A program made the translations under genes and the position numbers. From NCBI RefSeq assembly GCF_030265065.1, contig NC_080398.1, forward strand, positions 26,870,482 through 26,934,481: a stretch of DNA of 64,000 nt. The letters are read 5' to 3'. How positions within the stretch are numbered: position 1 is the first letter of the stretch; each line of letters starts with the position of its first letter. Shown one piece after another: positions 51,576-63,007 of the stretch. The stretch comes from Corythoichthys intestinalis (lineage: Eukaryota > Chordata > Actinopteri > Syngnathiformes > Syngnathidae). The notes below the pieces were generated by a model. That model did no database searches. It worked only from the letters and a program-made list of their open reading frames with translations, and was not told the origin of the DNA.

Positions 51576-54500
51576 CTTTTTTTTTTACATTTTATCAAAG
51601 TTTTCACCAGTGTTCACCTGGCTGTTGAGTTTAGTGAGTTTTGAAGCATTTTGAGGGGGTCAAAGTAGTGCTCAAAGCGTCGGCGGGACAAAGAATGACT
51701 GCTAGGGGGCGCTACATAGTGTATTTGGAATTTGTCTTTACACAGTATCAAACATTGCACCTGTCTTGACCCGCCTGCCGATTATGGTGCATTTTGAAGC
51801 ATTCTAAGGGGGTCAAATTGAGCTCAAAGGGGCTGCGGAACAAAGAATAACTATAATGATAATAATAAAACCAAGGAACCACAATAGGTTACCTAAATAA
51901 AACATTGTCACCTGCATGTCCATACTGTACAGTTATGGATGTGTTCTAAGTCAAATAAAATCAAATCAACTTTTATTTGCTTAGACTAGACATGTGCCGG
52001 TTACCAGTTTCAAGGTTTACCGTGGTATTAAAACGGCACGGTTTCAAAACCACTAAAATTTTCTGTCACACCAAAGTACGGTATTAGCTATTTTTCATGT
52101 CCCAAAAATGCAGCGAGAAATGGAGCAGGAGCACTCACCGCTTCCCCTCGGGTTGTTGCTATGTCCGTCAGTGACGCTACTCTGTGCTGTAGACTAGAGT
52201 TGAAACAATGACTAAAGGTGGTGAGCTTTTTCCTCTGTCAAAAAAAACCAAAATTGCTTGTATGGGAGTATTTTCGCTACCGAAAAGAAGCAAACGGCCA
52301 CGGATTAGAGGAGGAAGGCAAGGCTTGCTTGCGGAGGGTGGCTGCAAAGTGGGGCGGCACCTCAAACTTGATTTCGCATTCACGTGACCATCATCCGTCA
52401 CTTTATACAAAATTGAAGGTAAGTAAATGCTGTCATTTACGTTTCCTGTAATTTACGTTTCCCACCAGCAACGAGATTTTTCTCCAGCATGTTTAGTGAT
52501 AGTTAAACAAATACTTTGACATCACGTAACTACCCTAATTTTCGCACTATAAGGCGCACCTGACTATAAGCCGCAGCCCACCAAATTTGGCACAAAAATG
52601 GCATTTGTTCATAGATAAGCCGCACTGGACTATAAGCCGCAGCTGTCCTCACTGTATCATGGGATATTTACACCAAAAGATATCAACCGGTACAACCTTA
52701 TTTGACAGCGGCATCAAACTGTCTGTCATGAGACCAAATGACCATCATTAAACTTTGAAGCAGTTACTGCAAAGCTTTATTGCTTCAAGAAGCTTCATTT
52801 GGCCATCACTGCTCCCTTGGGGGAGACAGTCAACCTCTGCTGCATCCTGCTATTGACTGTTGTCATCCAACATGCCTCTTAGCATGCATTGCAGTTCTAC
52901 AGATGTAAATAACAATCAAAAATCATGTTCTGTGCTAAATATTTCTTCAGTTACTGTTCCAATTGTTTCATCAATTGCTAGTTATGGTATTTACTGACAC
53001 TTTATTTGACAGTGGTGCCATAATTATGACATGTCTCTGTCCTGAGCATTAATGAATGCTTATAACAGATGTCATTAAGTGTTATCCGGCAAATGAGCTC
53101 ACTTTTGAATGGATGCAAAAGATCCAAGATGGACAAAAATTGAGTTAGTGACATTATTTGCCAAATGACACTTAATGACATAAGCATTCAGTAATGTCCA
53201 TGATAGTGTCATTTCATAATTTTGATGATCTTATGACAGTCTTATGACACCGCTGTCAAATAAAGTGTTACCTAAAAAAAATCAACAAATAAGCCGCACT
53301 GGACTATAAGCCACAGGTATCAAAATGACGGAAAAAAGTAGCGGCTTATAGTCCGAAAATTACGGTAGCTTGTTAACGCGGCAGATAATGTGGCTAGTTA
53401 GCATGTCAAGACGGCTAACCGGGTTCCTCTCTACCATTGGCCAACTTTCCTAAAGTCTTCAGCGCTAGGGTACTTGCCAGCAGTCCCGGATTGTGCGGGA
53501 CAACCCGGAATATAGGAAGTTCCGATTGGTATCGCCGCTGCCGACGGAACCAATCGGAACTTCCTATATTGTGGGCTGTCCCGGACAATACAAGACTGTT
53601 GGCAACCTTAATTCTTTCGCCATTGTAAACATCTGATCAAAATAACATAATACAGCTTGTGGTGTTTTTTTCTCTCTGGTGACTTTCTGTGTTGAGAGTG
53701 TGTGTATAATGTGTAAATATGATACGAGTCATACTCTTGCTTTCCATTAATATTCAACTAATTATCAATAGTAGTAGTGGACACATCCTCTCACCTCACC
53801 GCTCCAAACCTAACCCAGAAAAAGTGAACATGCTCACATTCCTGCATCATAACTTGGACTGAGTGAGAAATATGGAGAAAATGAGTAAGTCTCTAAAATG
53901 TTGAAGTGCCTGCAAAATATATGTATGTATCTCTTAAAATTTTATTTAGAAGTGTTTACTTTTTTATGGAAAATAATAATTTTTGTTCTTGTTCTAAGTA
54001 ATATTGAAGTACTTGAGCTGTGGGTGCAGGCTTAAAGTCCTATTTATGTTAATTTTATTTAAAATATTTGTTATTTATTTTTTGTTATTTTATTTATTTA
54101 TTTTAACGTTATAGTCGTGTTGATGGTCTAATTTACAAATATATTCAGAAAAATAAAATAATTCCGTTCAATGGAAAAAAGTTTTTTTTTTTTTTTTTTT
54201 TTTTACATCTCAAAATAACACATTTTAGAGCTATAATTGCAATACCGTGATACCGCGGTATTTTTGCTGACGGTTATCGTACCGTCAAAATCTCATACCG
54301 GCACATGCCGAGTTTGGACCAAATCACAACAACAGTTATCTCAAGTAGAAAACAATGTTTTAAGGTGCAGTAGCCCTACGCTGGATTTCGACCTACTTGA
54401 GCATTGTAGCTTTATTTTATTTAATTATTTATTTTATTTTATTTATTTTTTGCCCCCCAGGTAAGACTAATGCCCACCCACAGCTGGCATCCTGGAAACA

Positions 54501-55989
54501 CAACTGATAGCTAATCTCTGATTTGGCCCACATAAGGCTGTAAATTGTTTCAGCGAAAATATGTTTGTGCATGCATTTGTAATAAAGTTGAAAGCTACAG
54601 TTTGTGGAGTTATGTGTGAGCGATTTGCTATGAGAATTGTAAATACATTAGCATTCATAGCATAGGTAGCGGATTTTTGTTTGGCAAATTAGGCCAAACT
54701 AAATTTATACATTGATCAGACTAGATGGATGTTTGAACACCAATTGTTTTCAAGTTTTCAAGTGTTTCATTAATAAAATGCGTGTTGTTTTGGACAATGG
54801 TATACATATGTTTGTTACAGCTTTACACTTGTTACAGCTTTACACTTACAAATGGTCAAAAGTGAAGTAAAAAGCTTCAAAAAGCACAATTGCTTCGCTT
54901 GCTGTCTGTAAAGCTTAACTTCACGTTTAGTGAGGACAGAACACGTCATATTAATAAAGCATAGTCCAAAATAAGATACTGTAAGGTACAATAACGAACT
55001 GTTTGTGCAACAAAAAAAACGACTGAAGAAGAAATGGCAGACGAGAATCCAGCGTCGTAAAGCTGAAATCGTGTAAGTTGAGTATGTCGTAACCCTGGGA
55101 CTACCTGTATAAATGGAACTTGGGGTGTGTTTGTCGGGGTGTGTGTGTGTTCGTTCCCTTTGGACACCGAAACGGCTTGACCAATTTTCTTGAAAATTTA
55201 CACATTTGTACCGTAAGCGTCTGTGAGTGTTCTTAGGTAGATTTTGTATCAAAGTACCCCCGATACCCCAGTCAAAAATTGCATCCCCTGGGCAGAGCCA
55301 TACGGAGGTAGATTTGTGTCTTCATTATTTGATTTTTTAAAATGTGTGTGAATGCAAAAATAAATTTGACACTCAAAAAATGCATTTGAAAGCTATTTTT
55401 CCTTGATTTTTTTTTTTTTTGGATTGAAGTCAATTTTTTTTATAAAAGCAACTTTTTTGATTGAAGTAATGTTTTGCGTTTGGGCCACATTTTGGCTAGG
55501 ACATTTGTGTCTTTATAATTAAATATAAAAATAAGTTGCTTCAAACAAAAAATATATATTTTCAAATGAAAAATCCCCTCAATCAAAAAAAGAAAAATTT
55601 CAATCATAGAAAAAAAGTTTTTGAATGCGAAAAAATATTTGAGACTCAAATATTCGCATTTGAACACTTAATTTTTAATTTAAAACGTTTTCTTTGATTT
55701 TAGCAATCCTTTTTGTGTTTGGACTTTTTGTGTTTGTGTCTAAATCATTCAATTCCCCCAAAAGTTGATTCATTCAAAAAAAATATTTTCAAACGAAGAA
55801 AAAAATCATTTGAAAAATAAAATTGCCCTCCCCAAACTTTTTTATTTTTTATTTTTTTAAAATAATATGCACAGCAAATGACCCTCTAAGATGCTAGTCA
55901 CATGATTTGTTCGAAAAATAATTTTGACCCATTATAAAAATATATATTTTTGTTCATTGCATTCATTTTTGTTGTTTGCTTTTTGCTTT

Positions 55990-56084
<95 letters not shown>

Positions 56085-59000
56085 GTCAATTACATGCAAT
56101 GACACTTCTCTAGCCCCCCTGGCCTCCCCTTAAACTCCGCTTATGCGTGTGACACAGTTTGGAACACATGCTAATTCACTTTTACAGTACACAGCCTGTC
56201 GGTCGCATCGACGCTACTGAGTGCTATCTGTTAGGTTTCTGCCTTGGAAACTATATGTAAGTATTTTACATCTACTGTTCTATACAGCCTGTTAATATGC
56301 AGTATGTGTGTGTTCATGGGGAAAAGCTATATCAACAAAATTTGTGAATAAGTCATGCCGCATGGAAGCTAACATATACTTATAGCTTGTAGCTCAAGTG
56401 AAGTGTGGTGTCTACATGGTATTTGTATACCAGCATGTATTATGCAGTTGTGTTGAATGCATGCATGTTTCGTTGTTACAGTTTTACAAACTTATATGAA
56501 TTACTTCATATAAAAACATGCCTTGTGTTTTTTTTTTTTTTTGAGGACATACAATGTTAGCTGGCTGTGGGAGTGCACAAGGAAACACACTGATTTGGGC
56601 AGTACATTTTTAAATTTTTTAAGCGCTAAAAAGTAACAAAATAATCCGGAAATACAACGGCTTTGCCAAAAGAAACAAAAATATCTATGTTTTATCCTCC
56701 GCAAAACTCGTGGAAAAAGAAGAGGAAGTACTGTAAACAGTGCAGCACTGTAACATGTTTGGAACGTTTGTTCTAATACATTTTTTTTTTTTTAATTAAA
56801 AAATTCGGAATTGGATCAGGACTCGGTATCGACAGATTCTCAAAATCAGGTGACTCGGATTCGGGTGCAAAAATATGCGATCGGGACATCCCTAGTTAGT
56901 AACGAGGCAAAATTGATATGCTCGGGTGTCCCATTTTCCGGCAAAACTTCAAGTTTCGGCTGCGTAGGTAACGCCGGAATTCATTTACCGGAATTCACTC
57001 CTACCACGATAAGTGCTGAGCATTGTGTAAACCCATTAGATTTCAAACAATGACACTCATTTTTAAAAACATCAACCATTTTTCAGGTGAGCAAAATTAA
57101 ACAACTTGCGGCCCAAGGTGGTAGCTGTGGAACCACTGAATTGGCGGCCAAAAATCATGGGGAGTCCCTGATTTCGAGGTTTCTTATTCGTCGATTTAAC
57201 AAACCTTGGCCACAACAACCCAGTACAGGCCCAGCAACACCGGGCTATACTGCTTATATATGGCGGAAAACACTCACGTGACTTGAAGCTCCGCTCTGAG
57301 AGCCCCAATTTAGCCAACTTTCAAATTTGTCAGATATGCATGTGTGATACATCATTGAAAGCTTAAAATCTCAATTTTCTGGGGGAAGAAAAATTTTGAG
57401 CTGGAGGGCTTTTTTTTTATATATATATTTTTTAAACAGCAAAACCCTATCTGGAGGTGAGAGCACATGAGAACAGAATTACAGACGCCATGACTTTAAT
57501 GAGATATTATCGCGTACCTACTTTGTTTCGATCCAAAAACTCCATGTAGCATGTATCACTGAATGTCAAGACACAGCTGTGAATGGCCACAGCTGGATTT
57601 TTGGGGGATTTCATGGGTGAAACATGGTAATATAACAAGGGTCGCGATGCAGAAATCGCAGACATCAAGGAGTGGTCGAGATTTTCTTTTTCATATATTT
57701 ACCCTTTTAAACGTTTTTTTTCAACTTTTTCGTTTGGATCAATTATTTATCATCTAACATTTCAGAGAAAATGCGACAGTAACAAAAAAAATACAATTAA
57801 GCGATAGTTATGAGGTAGATATTCGTGACTTTTTTTTACAGACGCCAGTTTTTTCATTGTGACATAATTTGTTTAAAAGTTTAAAATATTTGAGTGAATA
57901 ATGTTTTAGTTGTTTTTTTTTAAAAACGAAATATGAGACATCAATGAATGATTCCAAACTAAAAACGACGCACATTTTGAATAATAAATATAATTAATTA
58001 CCTTTGTTTTATGGCTGGGTTGAAACAAAAGCGGCTGCGCGACGTCTGTATACGGGGGTTTTCAGGGTAAAACGGACAAATTAAAAATAGTTCGGGGGCT
58101 TAATGTGGCATGAATCTGCTATGGCAGCATATAGACATATTGTTCTATCAAACACAACAGTTGTTTTAGCTTAAAATACATCAGTTTCTTTTTGAGAGGA
58201 GTGCAATAGCAGAAACTGCTTTTTCAGTCTTGTCTGAGTTTTCCGCCATATGCTAAATTTGAAAAATTTGTTTCCTCGCTTCTGATTTTCATATTTTTGT
58301 AAAATACTTAGCCTTTATGAAATGTCTCACTCTAAAAAGTAAGTTAAGTTACTTAATCTATTGGTCAGCAATAACAGATAGCTAACGAGCTAGCTAGAAT
58401 CACAACCATATTACAGTGATCATACAATACATAAAAAACCCAGGTATTAAATAATTACTATTGATCTGTGAGCTGAGCTAATCAAGCCTTTGATAGTTTG
58501 TTACCTCTTATTGATGATGTAGTCAAAACCTGAAGAAGTGACAGCTTATTTTTCAAACATTTTCAAGCCAATTATGAAATGACCTTGTTATTATCATACA
58601 TCTGTGCAGTAAACAAACAATGACAAAAGTGCAGATTATCTGACCTTCAATGCTATCTGCAGTGCTAAATACTGCACCGAGACTTCCTGCTGCTGAGCCG
58701 CAGAGAGCGAGACCTCGCCGATGTCCTTGTCGGTCACGGTGCGGTAGTGCGACCACACGCACTGGCCAATGGCGCGCACCATCTCACTCTGTGAGTAAAC
58801 TACAAAACAGTGCAACTGTAAATCATTGACGCAGTGAGCAGCTAAAGTTTTCTTACTGTCAGGTAGAAGCTGGTGAAGGAGATCTTTAGCCAAAAGGAAA
58901 CCCAACACGCCATAATTCATAGCTCTGTTGAATAAAGTAAATGTTAGTTTTGAACAGGCATATACATCTATGGTAATTTCCTACCTTGGGTATGTGGGAT

Positions 59001-59248
59001 GGAAAAAAGGCGGGATAAAAATACCCGCAGGAATGACCAACTCATTTCCCAGAAGAGATGGCGAGACAGCTAGACTTAAAAGAAAAGAATAACCCCAGTT
59101 TTTGTCAAAAATTATACATGCTACATTCCTGATAAACTTACATATCGGCGTTATCGTTGTCTTCACGCAAGAGTCGACTCAGTCGCTTCTGCAAAAAGGA
59201 CAATAGCTCGATGTAGTTGGAGAAGAAGCTGTGGTTGCTGATAGACAC
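50195..59248 (-). CDS. M13 peptidase-like protein without metal site, 3' part
   Basis: Five minus-strand exons: 59248-59142, 59074-58985, 58924-58645, 50499-50410, 50341-50195, ending in TGA. They are in frame and give 237 residues; earlier exons are not found. The match to M13 peptidases (neprilysin, ECE, Kell) is clear in [15 protein letters not shown] followed by [18 protein letters not shown], where active members have NYGGIGxVxGHEITH. The HExxH zinc helix is thus replaced (AKDLLHQ), and the downstream ENxxD block is also absent ([18 protein letters not shown]). AYEKSLKK and HLFFIAFSQ match the AYxxWxxK and QLFFxxFAQ blocks, but the tail ([16 protein letters not shown]) departs from the family CxxW end. 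A protein of adhesive or binding role, as in some inactive relatives, is possible. In the third exon a GTAAG near 58860 could mark an alternative intron. Confidence 0.75.
50664..50743. mobile_element. 80-bp palindromic Tc1-type MITE
   Basis: CAGTGGGGAGAACAAGTATT opens the unit and its exact complement closes it; TA flanks both ends. The two arms meet around CAATGGGAAAACCCATTG, so the whole unit is nearly all inverted repeat. The ends are those of a known fish Tc1 type with the middle removed. It lies about 170 bp from an exon of the M13-like gene. Confidence 0.8.
51502..51572. repeat. (AT)n microsatellite
   Basis: About 35 perfect AT units, followed by a T run. Confidence 0.97.
52531..53367. 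mobile_element. MITE with CGGACTATAAGCCGC ends
   Basis: The left end reads TACCCTAATTTTCGCAC then TATAAGGCGCACC; the right end is its inverse, finishing GTCCGAAAATTACGGTA. The inner sequence (for example AGCTTCATTTGGCCATCACT) is shared in reverse orientation with 61293-62606. No coding capacity. Confidence 0.8.
53466..53609. mobile_element. 145-bp foldback MITE
   Basis: GTCCCGG, then ATATAGGAAGTTCCGATTGG, is mirrored by CCAATCGGAACTTCCTATAT and CCGGAC. The terminal TAGGGT...GCCAGCAG and CTGTTGGCAACCTTA are the outer ends. Arms are about 60 bp with a loop of about 20. Confidence 0.75.
54313..57260. other. Intron of the M13-like gene, AT-rich
   Basis: No exon of the host gene is recognised. 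A long (AT)n run lies at about 55995-56080. Low-complexity A/T-rich DNA with AAAATTT-like repeats spans about 55330-55860. A right-end hAT fragment lies at 56794-56894. Confidence 0.5.
56794..56894. mobile_element. Right-end fragment of the hAT family at 27907-29755
   Basis: TTCGGAATTGGATCAGGACT... GATCGGGACATCCCTA resembles the last 100 bases of 27907-29755. The left end is missing. Confidence 0.5.
57261..58256. mobile_element. MITE family A, copy 3, uninterrupted
   Basis: Ends TGGCGGAAAACACTC and the inverse of GACAAGAC-type DNA ending GAGTTTTCCGCCA. Flanked by TATA and TATG. This 996-bp copy shows the full unit and serves as the empty-site reference for the insertions in copies 1 and 2. 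It lies 390 bp from an exon of the M13-like gene. Confidence 0.8.
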
Positions 59249-59626
59249 CTGAAATATAATATACTAAGGTGAGTGGTGTTCATTTTTAACTCTGTGGCAA
59301 AGGCATCTTAATACATGGTGGCAGGGGCGGAACTTGGGGGGATGCTGTTGGTTCAACAGCACCTGGTTCAGGCCTTTGGGGCAGTGTTTTTCAACATTTT
59401 TTGAGCCTCAACACTTTTTTCATTTAAAAAATACCAAGACACACCACTAGCAGAAAATGTAACAACGAATTTCTGTCGACTATATCAACAATATAAAGCC
59501 ATGTATTGAATAGGAATCAAACACAAAACCCATTTTAGAATTATGCTTTCATTCACTCAGTGCGACACCTGGGTTTCTCTATTGGAGTAGGTATCACTGC
59601 TTCCCTGTTGAATGTTGATTACGCTA

Positions 59627-61059
59627 CGGTGGGGTAAATATGTATTTAGTCAACCCTAATTGTGCAAGTTCTCCCACTTGAAAATATTCAAGGGGCCTGT
59701 AGTTGTCAACATGGTTAAACCTCAACCATGAGAGACAGAATGTGGGGGAAAAAAACCCAGAAAATCACATTGTTTGATTTTTAAATTATTTATTTGCAAA
59801 TCATGGTGGAAAATAAGTATTTGGTCAATACCAAAAGTTCATCTCAATACTTTGTTATGTACCCTTTGATGGCAATAATGGAGGCAAAACGTTTTCTGTA
59901 ACTCTTCACAAGCTTTTCACACACTGTTGCTGGTATTTTGGCCCATTCCTCCATGCAGATCTCCTATAGAGCAGTGATGTTTTGGGGCTATCGTTGGGCA
60001 ACACGGACTTTCAACTCCCTCCGCAGATTTTCTATGGGGTTGAGATCTGGAGACTGGCTAGGCCACTCCAGGACCTTGAAATGCTTCTTACGAAGCCACT
60101 CCTTTGTTGCCCTGGCTGTGTGTTTGGGATCATTGTCATGCTGAAAGACCGAGCCACGTCTCATCTTCAATGCCCTTGCTGATGGAAGGAGATTTTCACT
60201 CAAAATCTTTCGATACATGGCCCCATGTATTCTTTCCTTTACACAGATCAGTCTTCCTGATCCCTTTGCAGAAAAACAGCCCCAAAGCATGATGTTTCCA
60301 CCCCCATGCTTCACAGTGGGTATGGTGCAATTCAGTATTCGTTTTCCTCCAAACAAGAGAACCTGTCTTTCTACCAAAAAGTTCGATTTGGTTTCATCTG
60401 ACCGTAACACATTCTCCCAGTCCTCTTCTGGATCATCCAAATGCTCTCTAGTGAACCGCAGACGGGCCTGGACATGTACTTTCTTCAGCAGGGGGACACG
60501 TCTGGCACTGCAGGATTTGAATCCCTGGCGGTGCATTGTGTTACTGATAGTAGCCTTTGTTACTGTGGTCCCAGCTCTCTGTAGGTCATTCACTAGGTCC
60601 CCCCCGTGTGGTTCTGGGATTTTTGCTCCCTGCTCTTGTTTTCACTTTGACGCTACGGGGTGAGGAGGGAGTTGAAAGTCCGTGTTGCCCAACGACAGCC
60701 CCAAAACATCACTGCTTTAGAGGAGATTTGCATGGAGGAATGGGCCAAAATACCAGCAACAGTGTGTGAAAAGCTTGTGAAGAGTTACAGAAAACATTTG
60801 GCCTCTGTTATTGCCAACAAAGGGTACATAAAAAAGTATTGAGATGAACTTTTGGTATAGACCAAATACTTATTTTCCACCATGATTTGCAAATAAATTC
60901 TTTAAAAATCAAACAATGTGATTTTCTGTTTTTTTTTTTCCACATTCTGTTTCTCATAGTTGAGGTTTACCCATGTTGACAATTACAGGGCTCTCTAATA
61001 TTTTCAAGTGGGAGAACTTGCACAATTACTGGTTGACTAAATACTTATTTGCCCCACTG
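59627..61059 (-). mobile_element. Rearranged Tc1 element with foldback arms
   Basis: The element is flanked by TA and ends CGGTGGGGTAAATA and the inverse of AAATACTTATTTGCCCCACTG. The minus-strand frame 59988-60593 keeps the transposase from the second helix-turn-helix part to DLNPIENL, including RSDETK and HDNDPKH. The 5' third is gone: instead, about 395 bp of the 3' part of the transposase and the terminal repeat (60664-61059) are repeated in inverse orientation to 59627-60022. It cannot encode a complete transposase. Confidence 0.88.
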
Positions 61060-61292
61060 TATGTTCAGTTCTTTACATTCTAGTGTAAATCCCAATAAAA
61101 GAGAGAGCTTTTGCTTTAATGCGTTACTTTAGAGACTGTCCGAGAGGAAATCTTTGCTTCCTTTTGACTGCCATTCAATGAATTTTGTCCAGTTCTGAGT
61201 TAGCATCCTTTACCATCTCTGTCACTGTTACAGTTTCGCTAGCTATCCCAAACACCACGCTTACCTTTTACGCATCACTCAACAAAGTAATA

Positions 61293-62606
61293 ACCATAAT
61301 TTTCGGACTATAAACTGCTATTTTTCCCCCTCATTTGGAATCTTGCGGCTTATAGTCCAGTGAACCTATATTTGTTGATTTATTTGGGTTCTGATGATGA
61401 GGTACGTTACACTTTATGTAACGTAACTTTATGCCATAAGACTGTCATAATTATGACATGACACTATCATTGTCATTAATGAATGCTTCTGACAGATGTC
61501 ATTAAGTGTCATCTCGCAAATTGTGTCACTAACTCCATTTATGTCCAGCTCGCATCTTTTACATCCATGCAAAGGTGAAATCATTTGCCGGATGAGACAA
61601 AAGGACATCTGTCATAATCATTCATGAATGATCACGCATAGTCTTCAGAATATATTGACGTGACACTTCCTCCATACCCTGCGCCAAGCCTTCGGGTAGG
61701 GGGCCGGCCCACTCCACACCAGCCCGGCACCCTGGCAGGAAGAGCAACTCTCAAACACACTCTGTGTTCTAACGCCAGATTTAGGTTGAAACAGGACGAA
61801 ACTTAAGCCTACAAGCAGGCACGAATGTCTCAAGAGTGATTTGGTCGAGGATTCAAGGTCATTATTACATTTTTCACACCATGCATGAATTTTGAAACGT
61901 GAATACAATGGGAAAAATTAGCTGCTACGGCCGCCATATTGGATTTCTTACTAGCGTTATACTTGAAAATATTTACGTAAAATGAATGATAACTGCCCAT
62001 TTGTTTTGTTTTTTTCTTTTAACCAAGAATCTTGTAGGAAAGCACAGTGTGTGTGTGTGTGTGTGTGCTATATTATGAAGTCTATGGCTCATGGCGGTGT
62101 CATGTTATAATTATGATTGTCTTATGACAGTCTTATGGCGCCACTGTCAACTGTGTAACCAAAATACCATATCTAATAATTAATGAAACAACTGAAAAAG
62201 TAACTGAAGAAATGATTAGCACAGAACATGATTTTTGATTGTTATTTATGCCTGTATGCTAGGAGGCATGTTGGACAAAAACAGTGTTGACAGCAGGTGG
62301 CAGTAGAGGTTGACTGTCTCCTCCAAGGGAGCAGCGATGGCCAAATGAAGCTTCTTGAAGCAATGAAGCTTTGCAGCCAATTGGTTCAAAGTTCATGGTG
62401 GTCCATTTGGTCTTATGACAGTCTTATGATGCTACCGTCAAACAAAGTGTTTCCGGTTAATATCTTTTGGTGTAAATATTCCATAATACAGTGAGGACAT
62501 CTGCGGCTTATAGTCCAGTGCGGTTTAATGCATCTATGAACAAATGCCGTTTTTGTGTCAAATTTGGGCTTATAGTCAGGTGCGCCTTATATTCCGAAAA
62601 TTACGG
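61293..62606. mobile_element. MITE with TTTTCGGACTATAA ends, enlarged copy
   Basis: Ends CCATAATTTTCGGACTATAA and the inverse of CCGAAAATTACGG. It is related to 52531-53367 in reverse orientation. It is about 480 bp longer than that copy because of extra DNA at about 61650-62130, including a (GT)n run near 62047-62067. Confidence 0.75.
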
Positions 62607-63007
62607 ACACTACTCAAGAGGTTTGCGGGCGGACACGGGGGCGTGGGGCGAAGGTAGGGGCTAAAACAAATGTTGGACGATGCACGGAGCTATAATATAG
62701 TGTTTAAGTGTTAAAATCTGTCAGCAGCAAAAACACCACCTCCCTTCCACCAGATTAACTCTCAGGGCCATGGTCATATTCATTGTGCCTGGGCCCAGAT
62801 CTGATTTGTTCCGCCACTGCAGGGTAGGTCTGGGCAATATAGAAAAAAATACCGTCTTTCATAACACGGGCTATTTTATATCTTATGAATGACATGCCAT
62901 CATATAGCATATTTTTGAATTGATATTAAACAGAGCAATCACAAATGTGAAATGCATTTGTAATTGCCGCTACATAAGGATATTATATTTTATATTATAT
63001 TATAATG

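Larger units (their letters stand above)
51987..54312. mobile_element. hAT-like element, relative of 38179-40754, with two nested MITEs
   Basis: Ends TAGACATGTGCCGGTTACC and the inverse of GGTATGAGATTT-type DNA ending CCGGCACATGCCGAG. Subterminal ACCGTGGTAT and ACCGCGGTAT motifs match the element near nop2. It contains MITEs at 52531-53367 and 53466-53609. Target duplication not resolved. Confidence 0.6.
51046..55107. mobile_element. pogo/Tigger-like element or MITE, heavily interrupted
   Basis: The left end reads AAGTAGTCCCCGGTTTACGA and the right end is the inverse of CAGGTAGTCCCAGGGTTACGA, with TA at the right border. An (AT)n run (51502-51572) and the hAT-like element at 51987-54312 lie between. 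The ends are imperfect and I saw no transposase, so the pairing is tentative. Confidence 0.5.
59322..62819. mobile_element. hAT-like element holding a Tc1 and a MITE
   Basis: Ends CAGGGGCGGAAC and GTTCCGCCACTG, flanked by CATGGTGG and CAGGGTAG (6 of 8 bases). Inside are the rearranged Tc1 at 59627-61059 and the MITE at 61293-62606. The remainder shows no transposase. The borders are plausible, not certain. Confidence 0.55.

Noticed and set aside
58645-58924. Hidden intron in exon 3 of the M13-like gene (GTAAG near 58860, acceptor near 58792)
   Set aside because: Removing it breaks the frame, while reading through keeps the usual M13 spacing between the metal-site region and the QC block; kept as one exon but noted.
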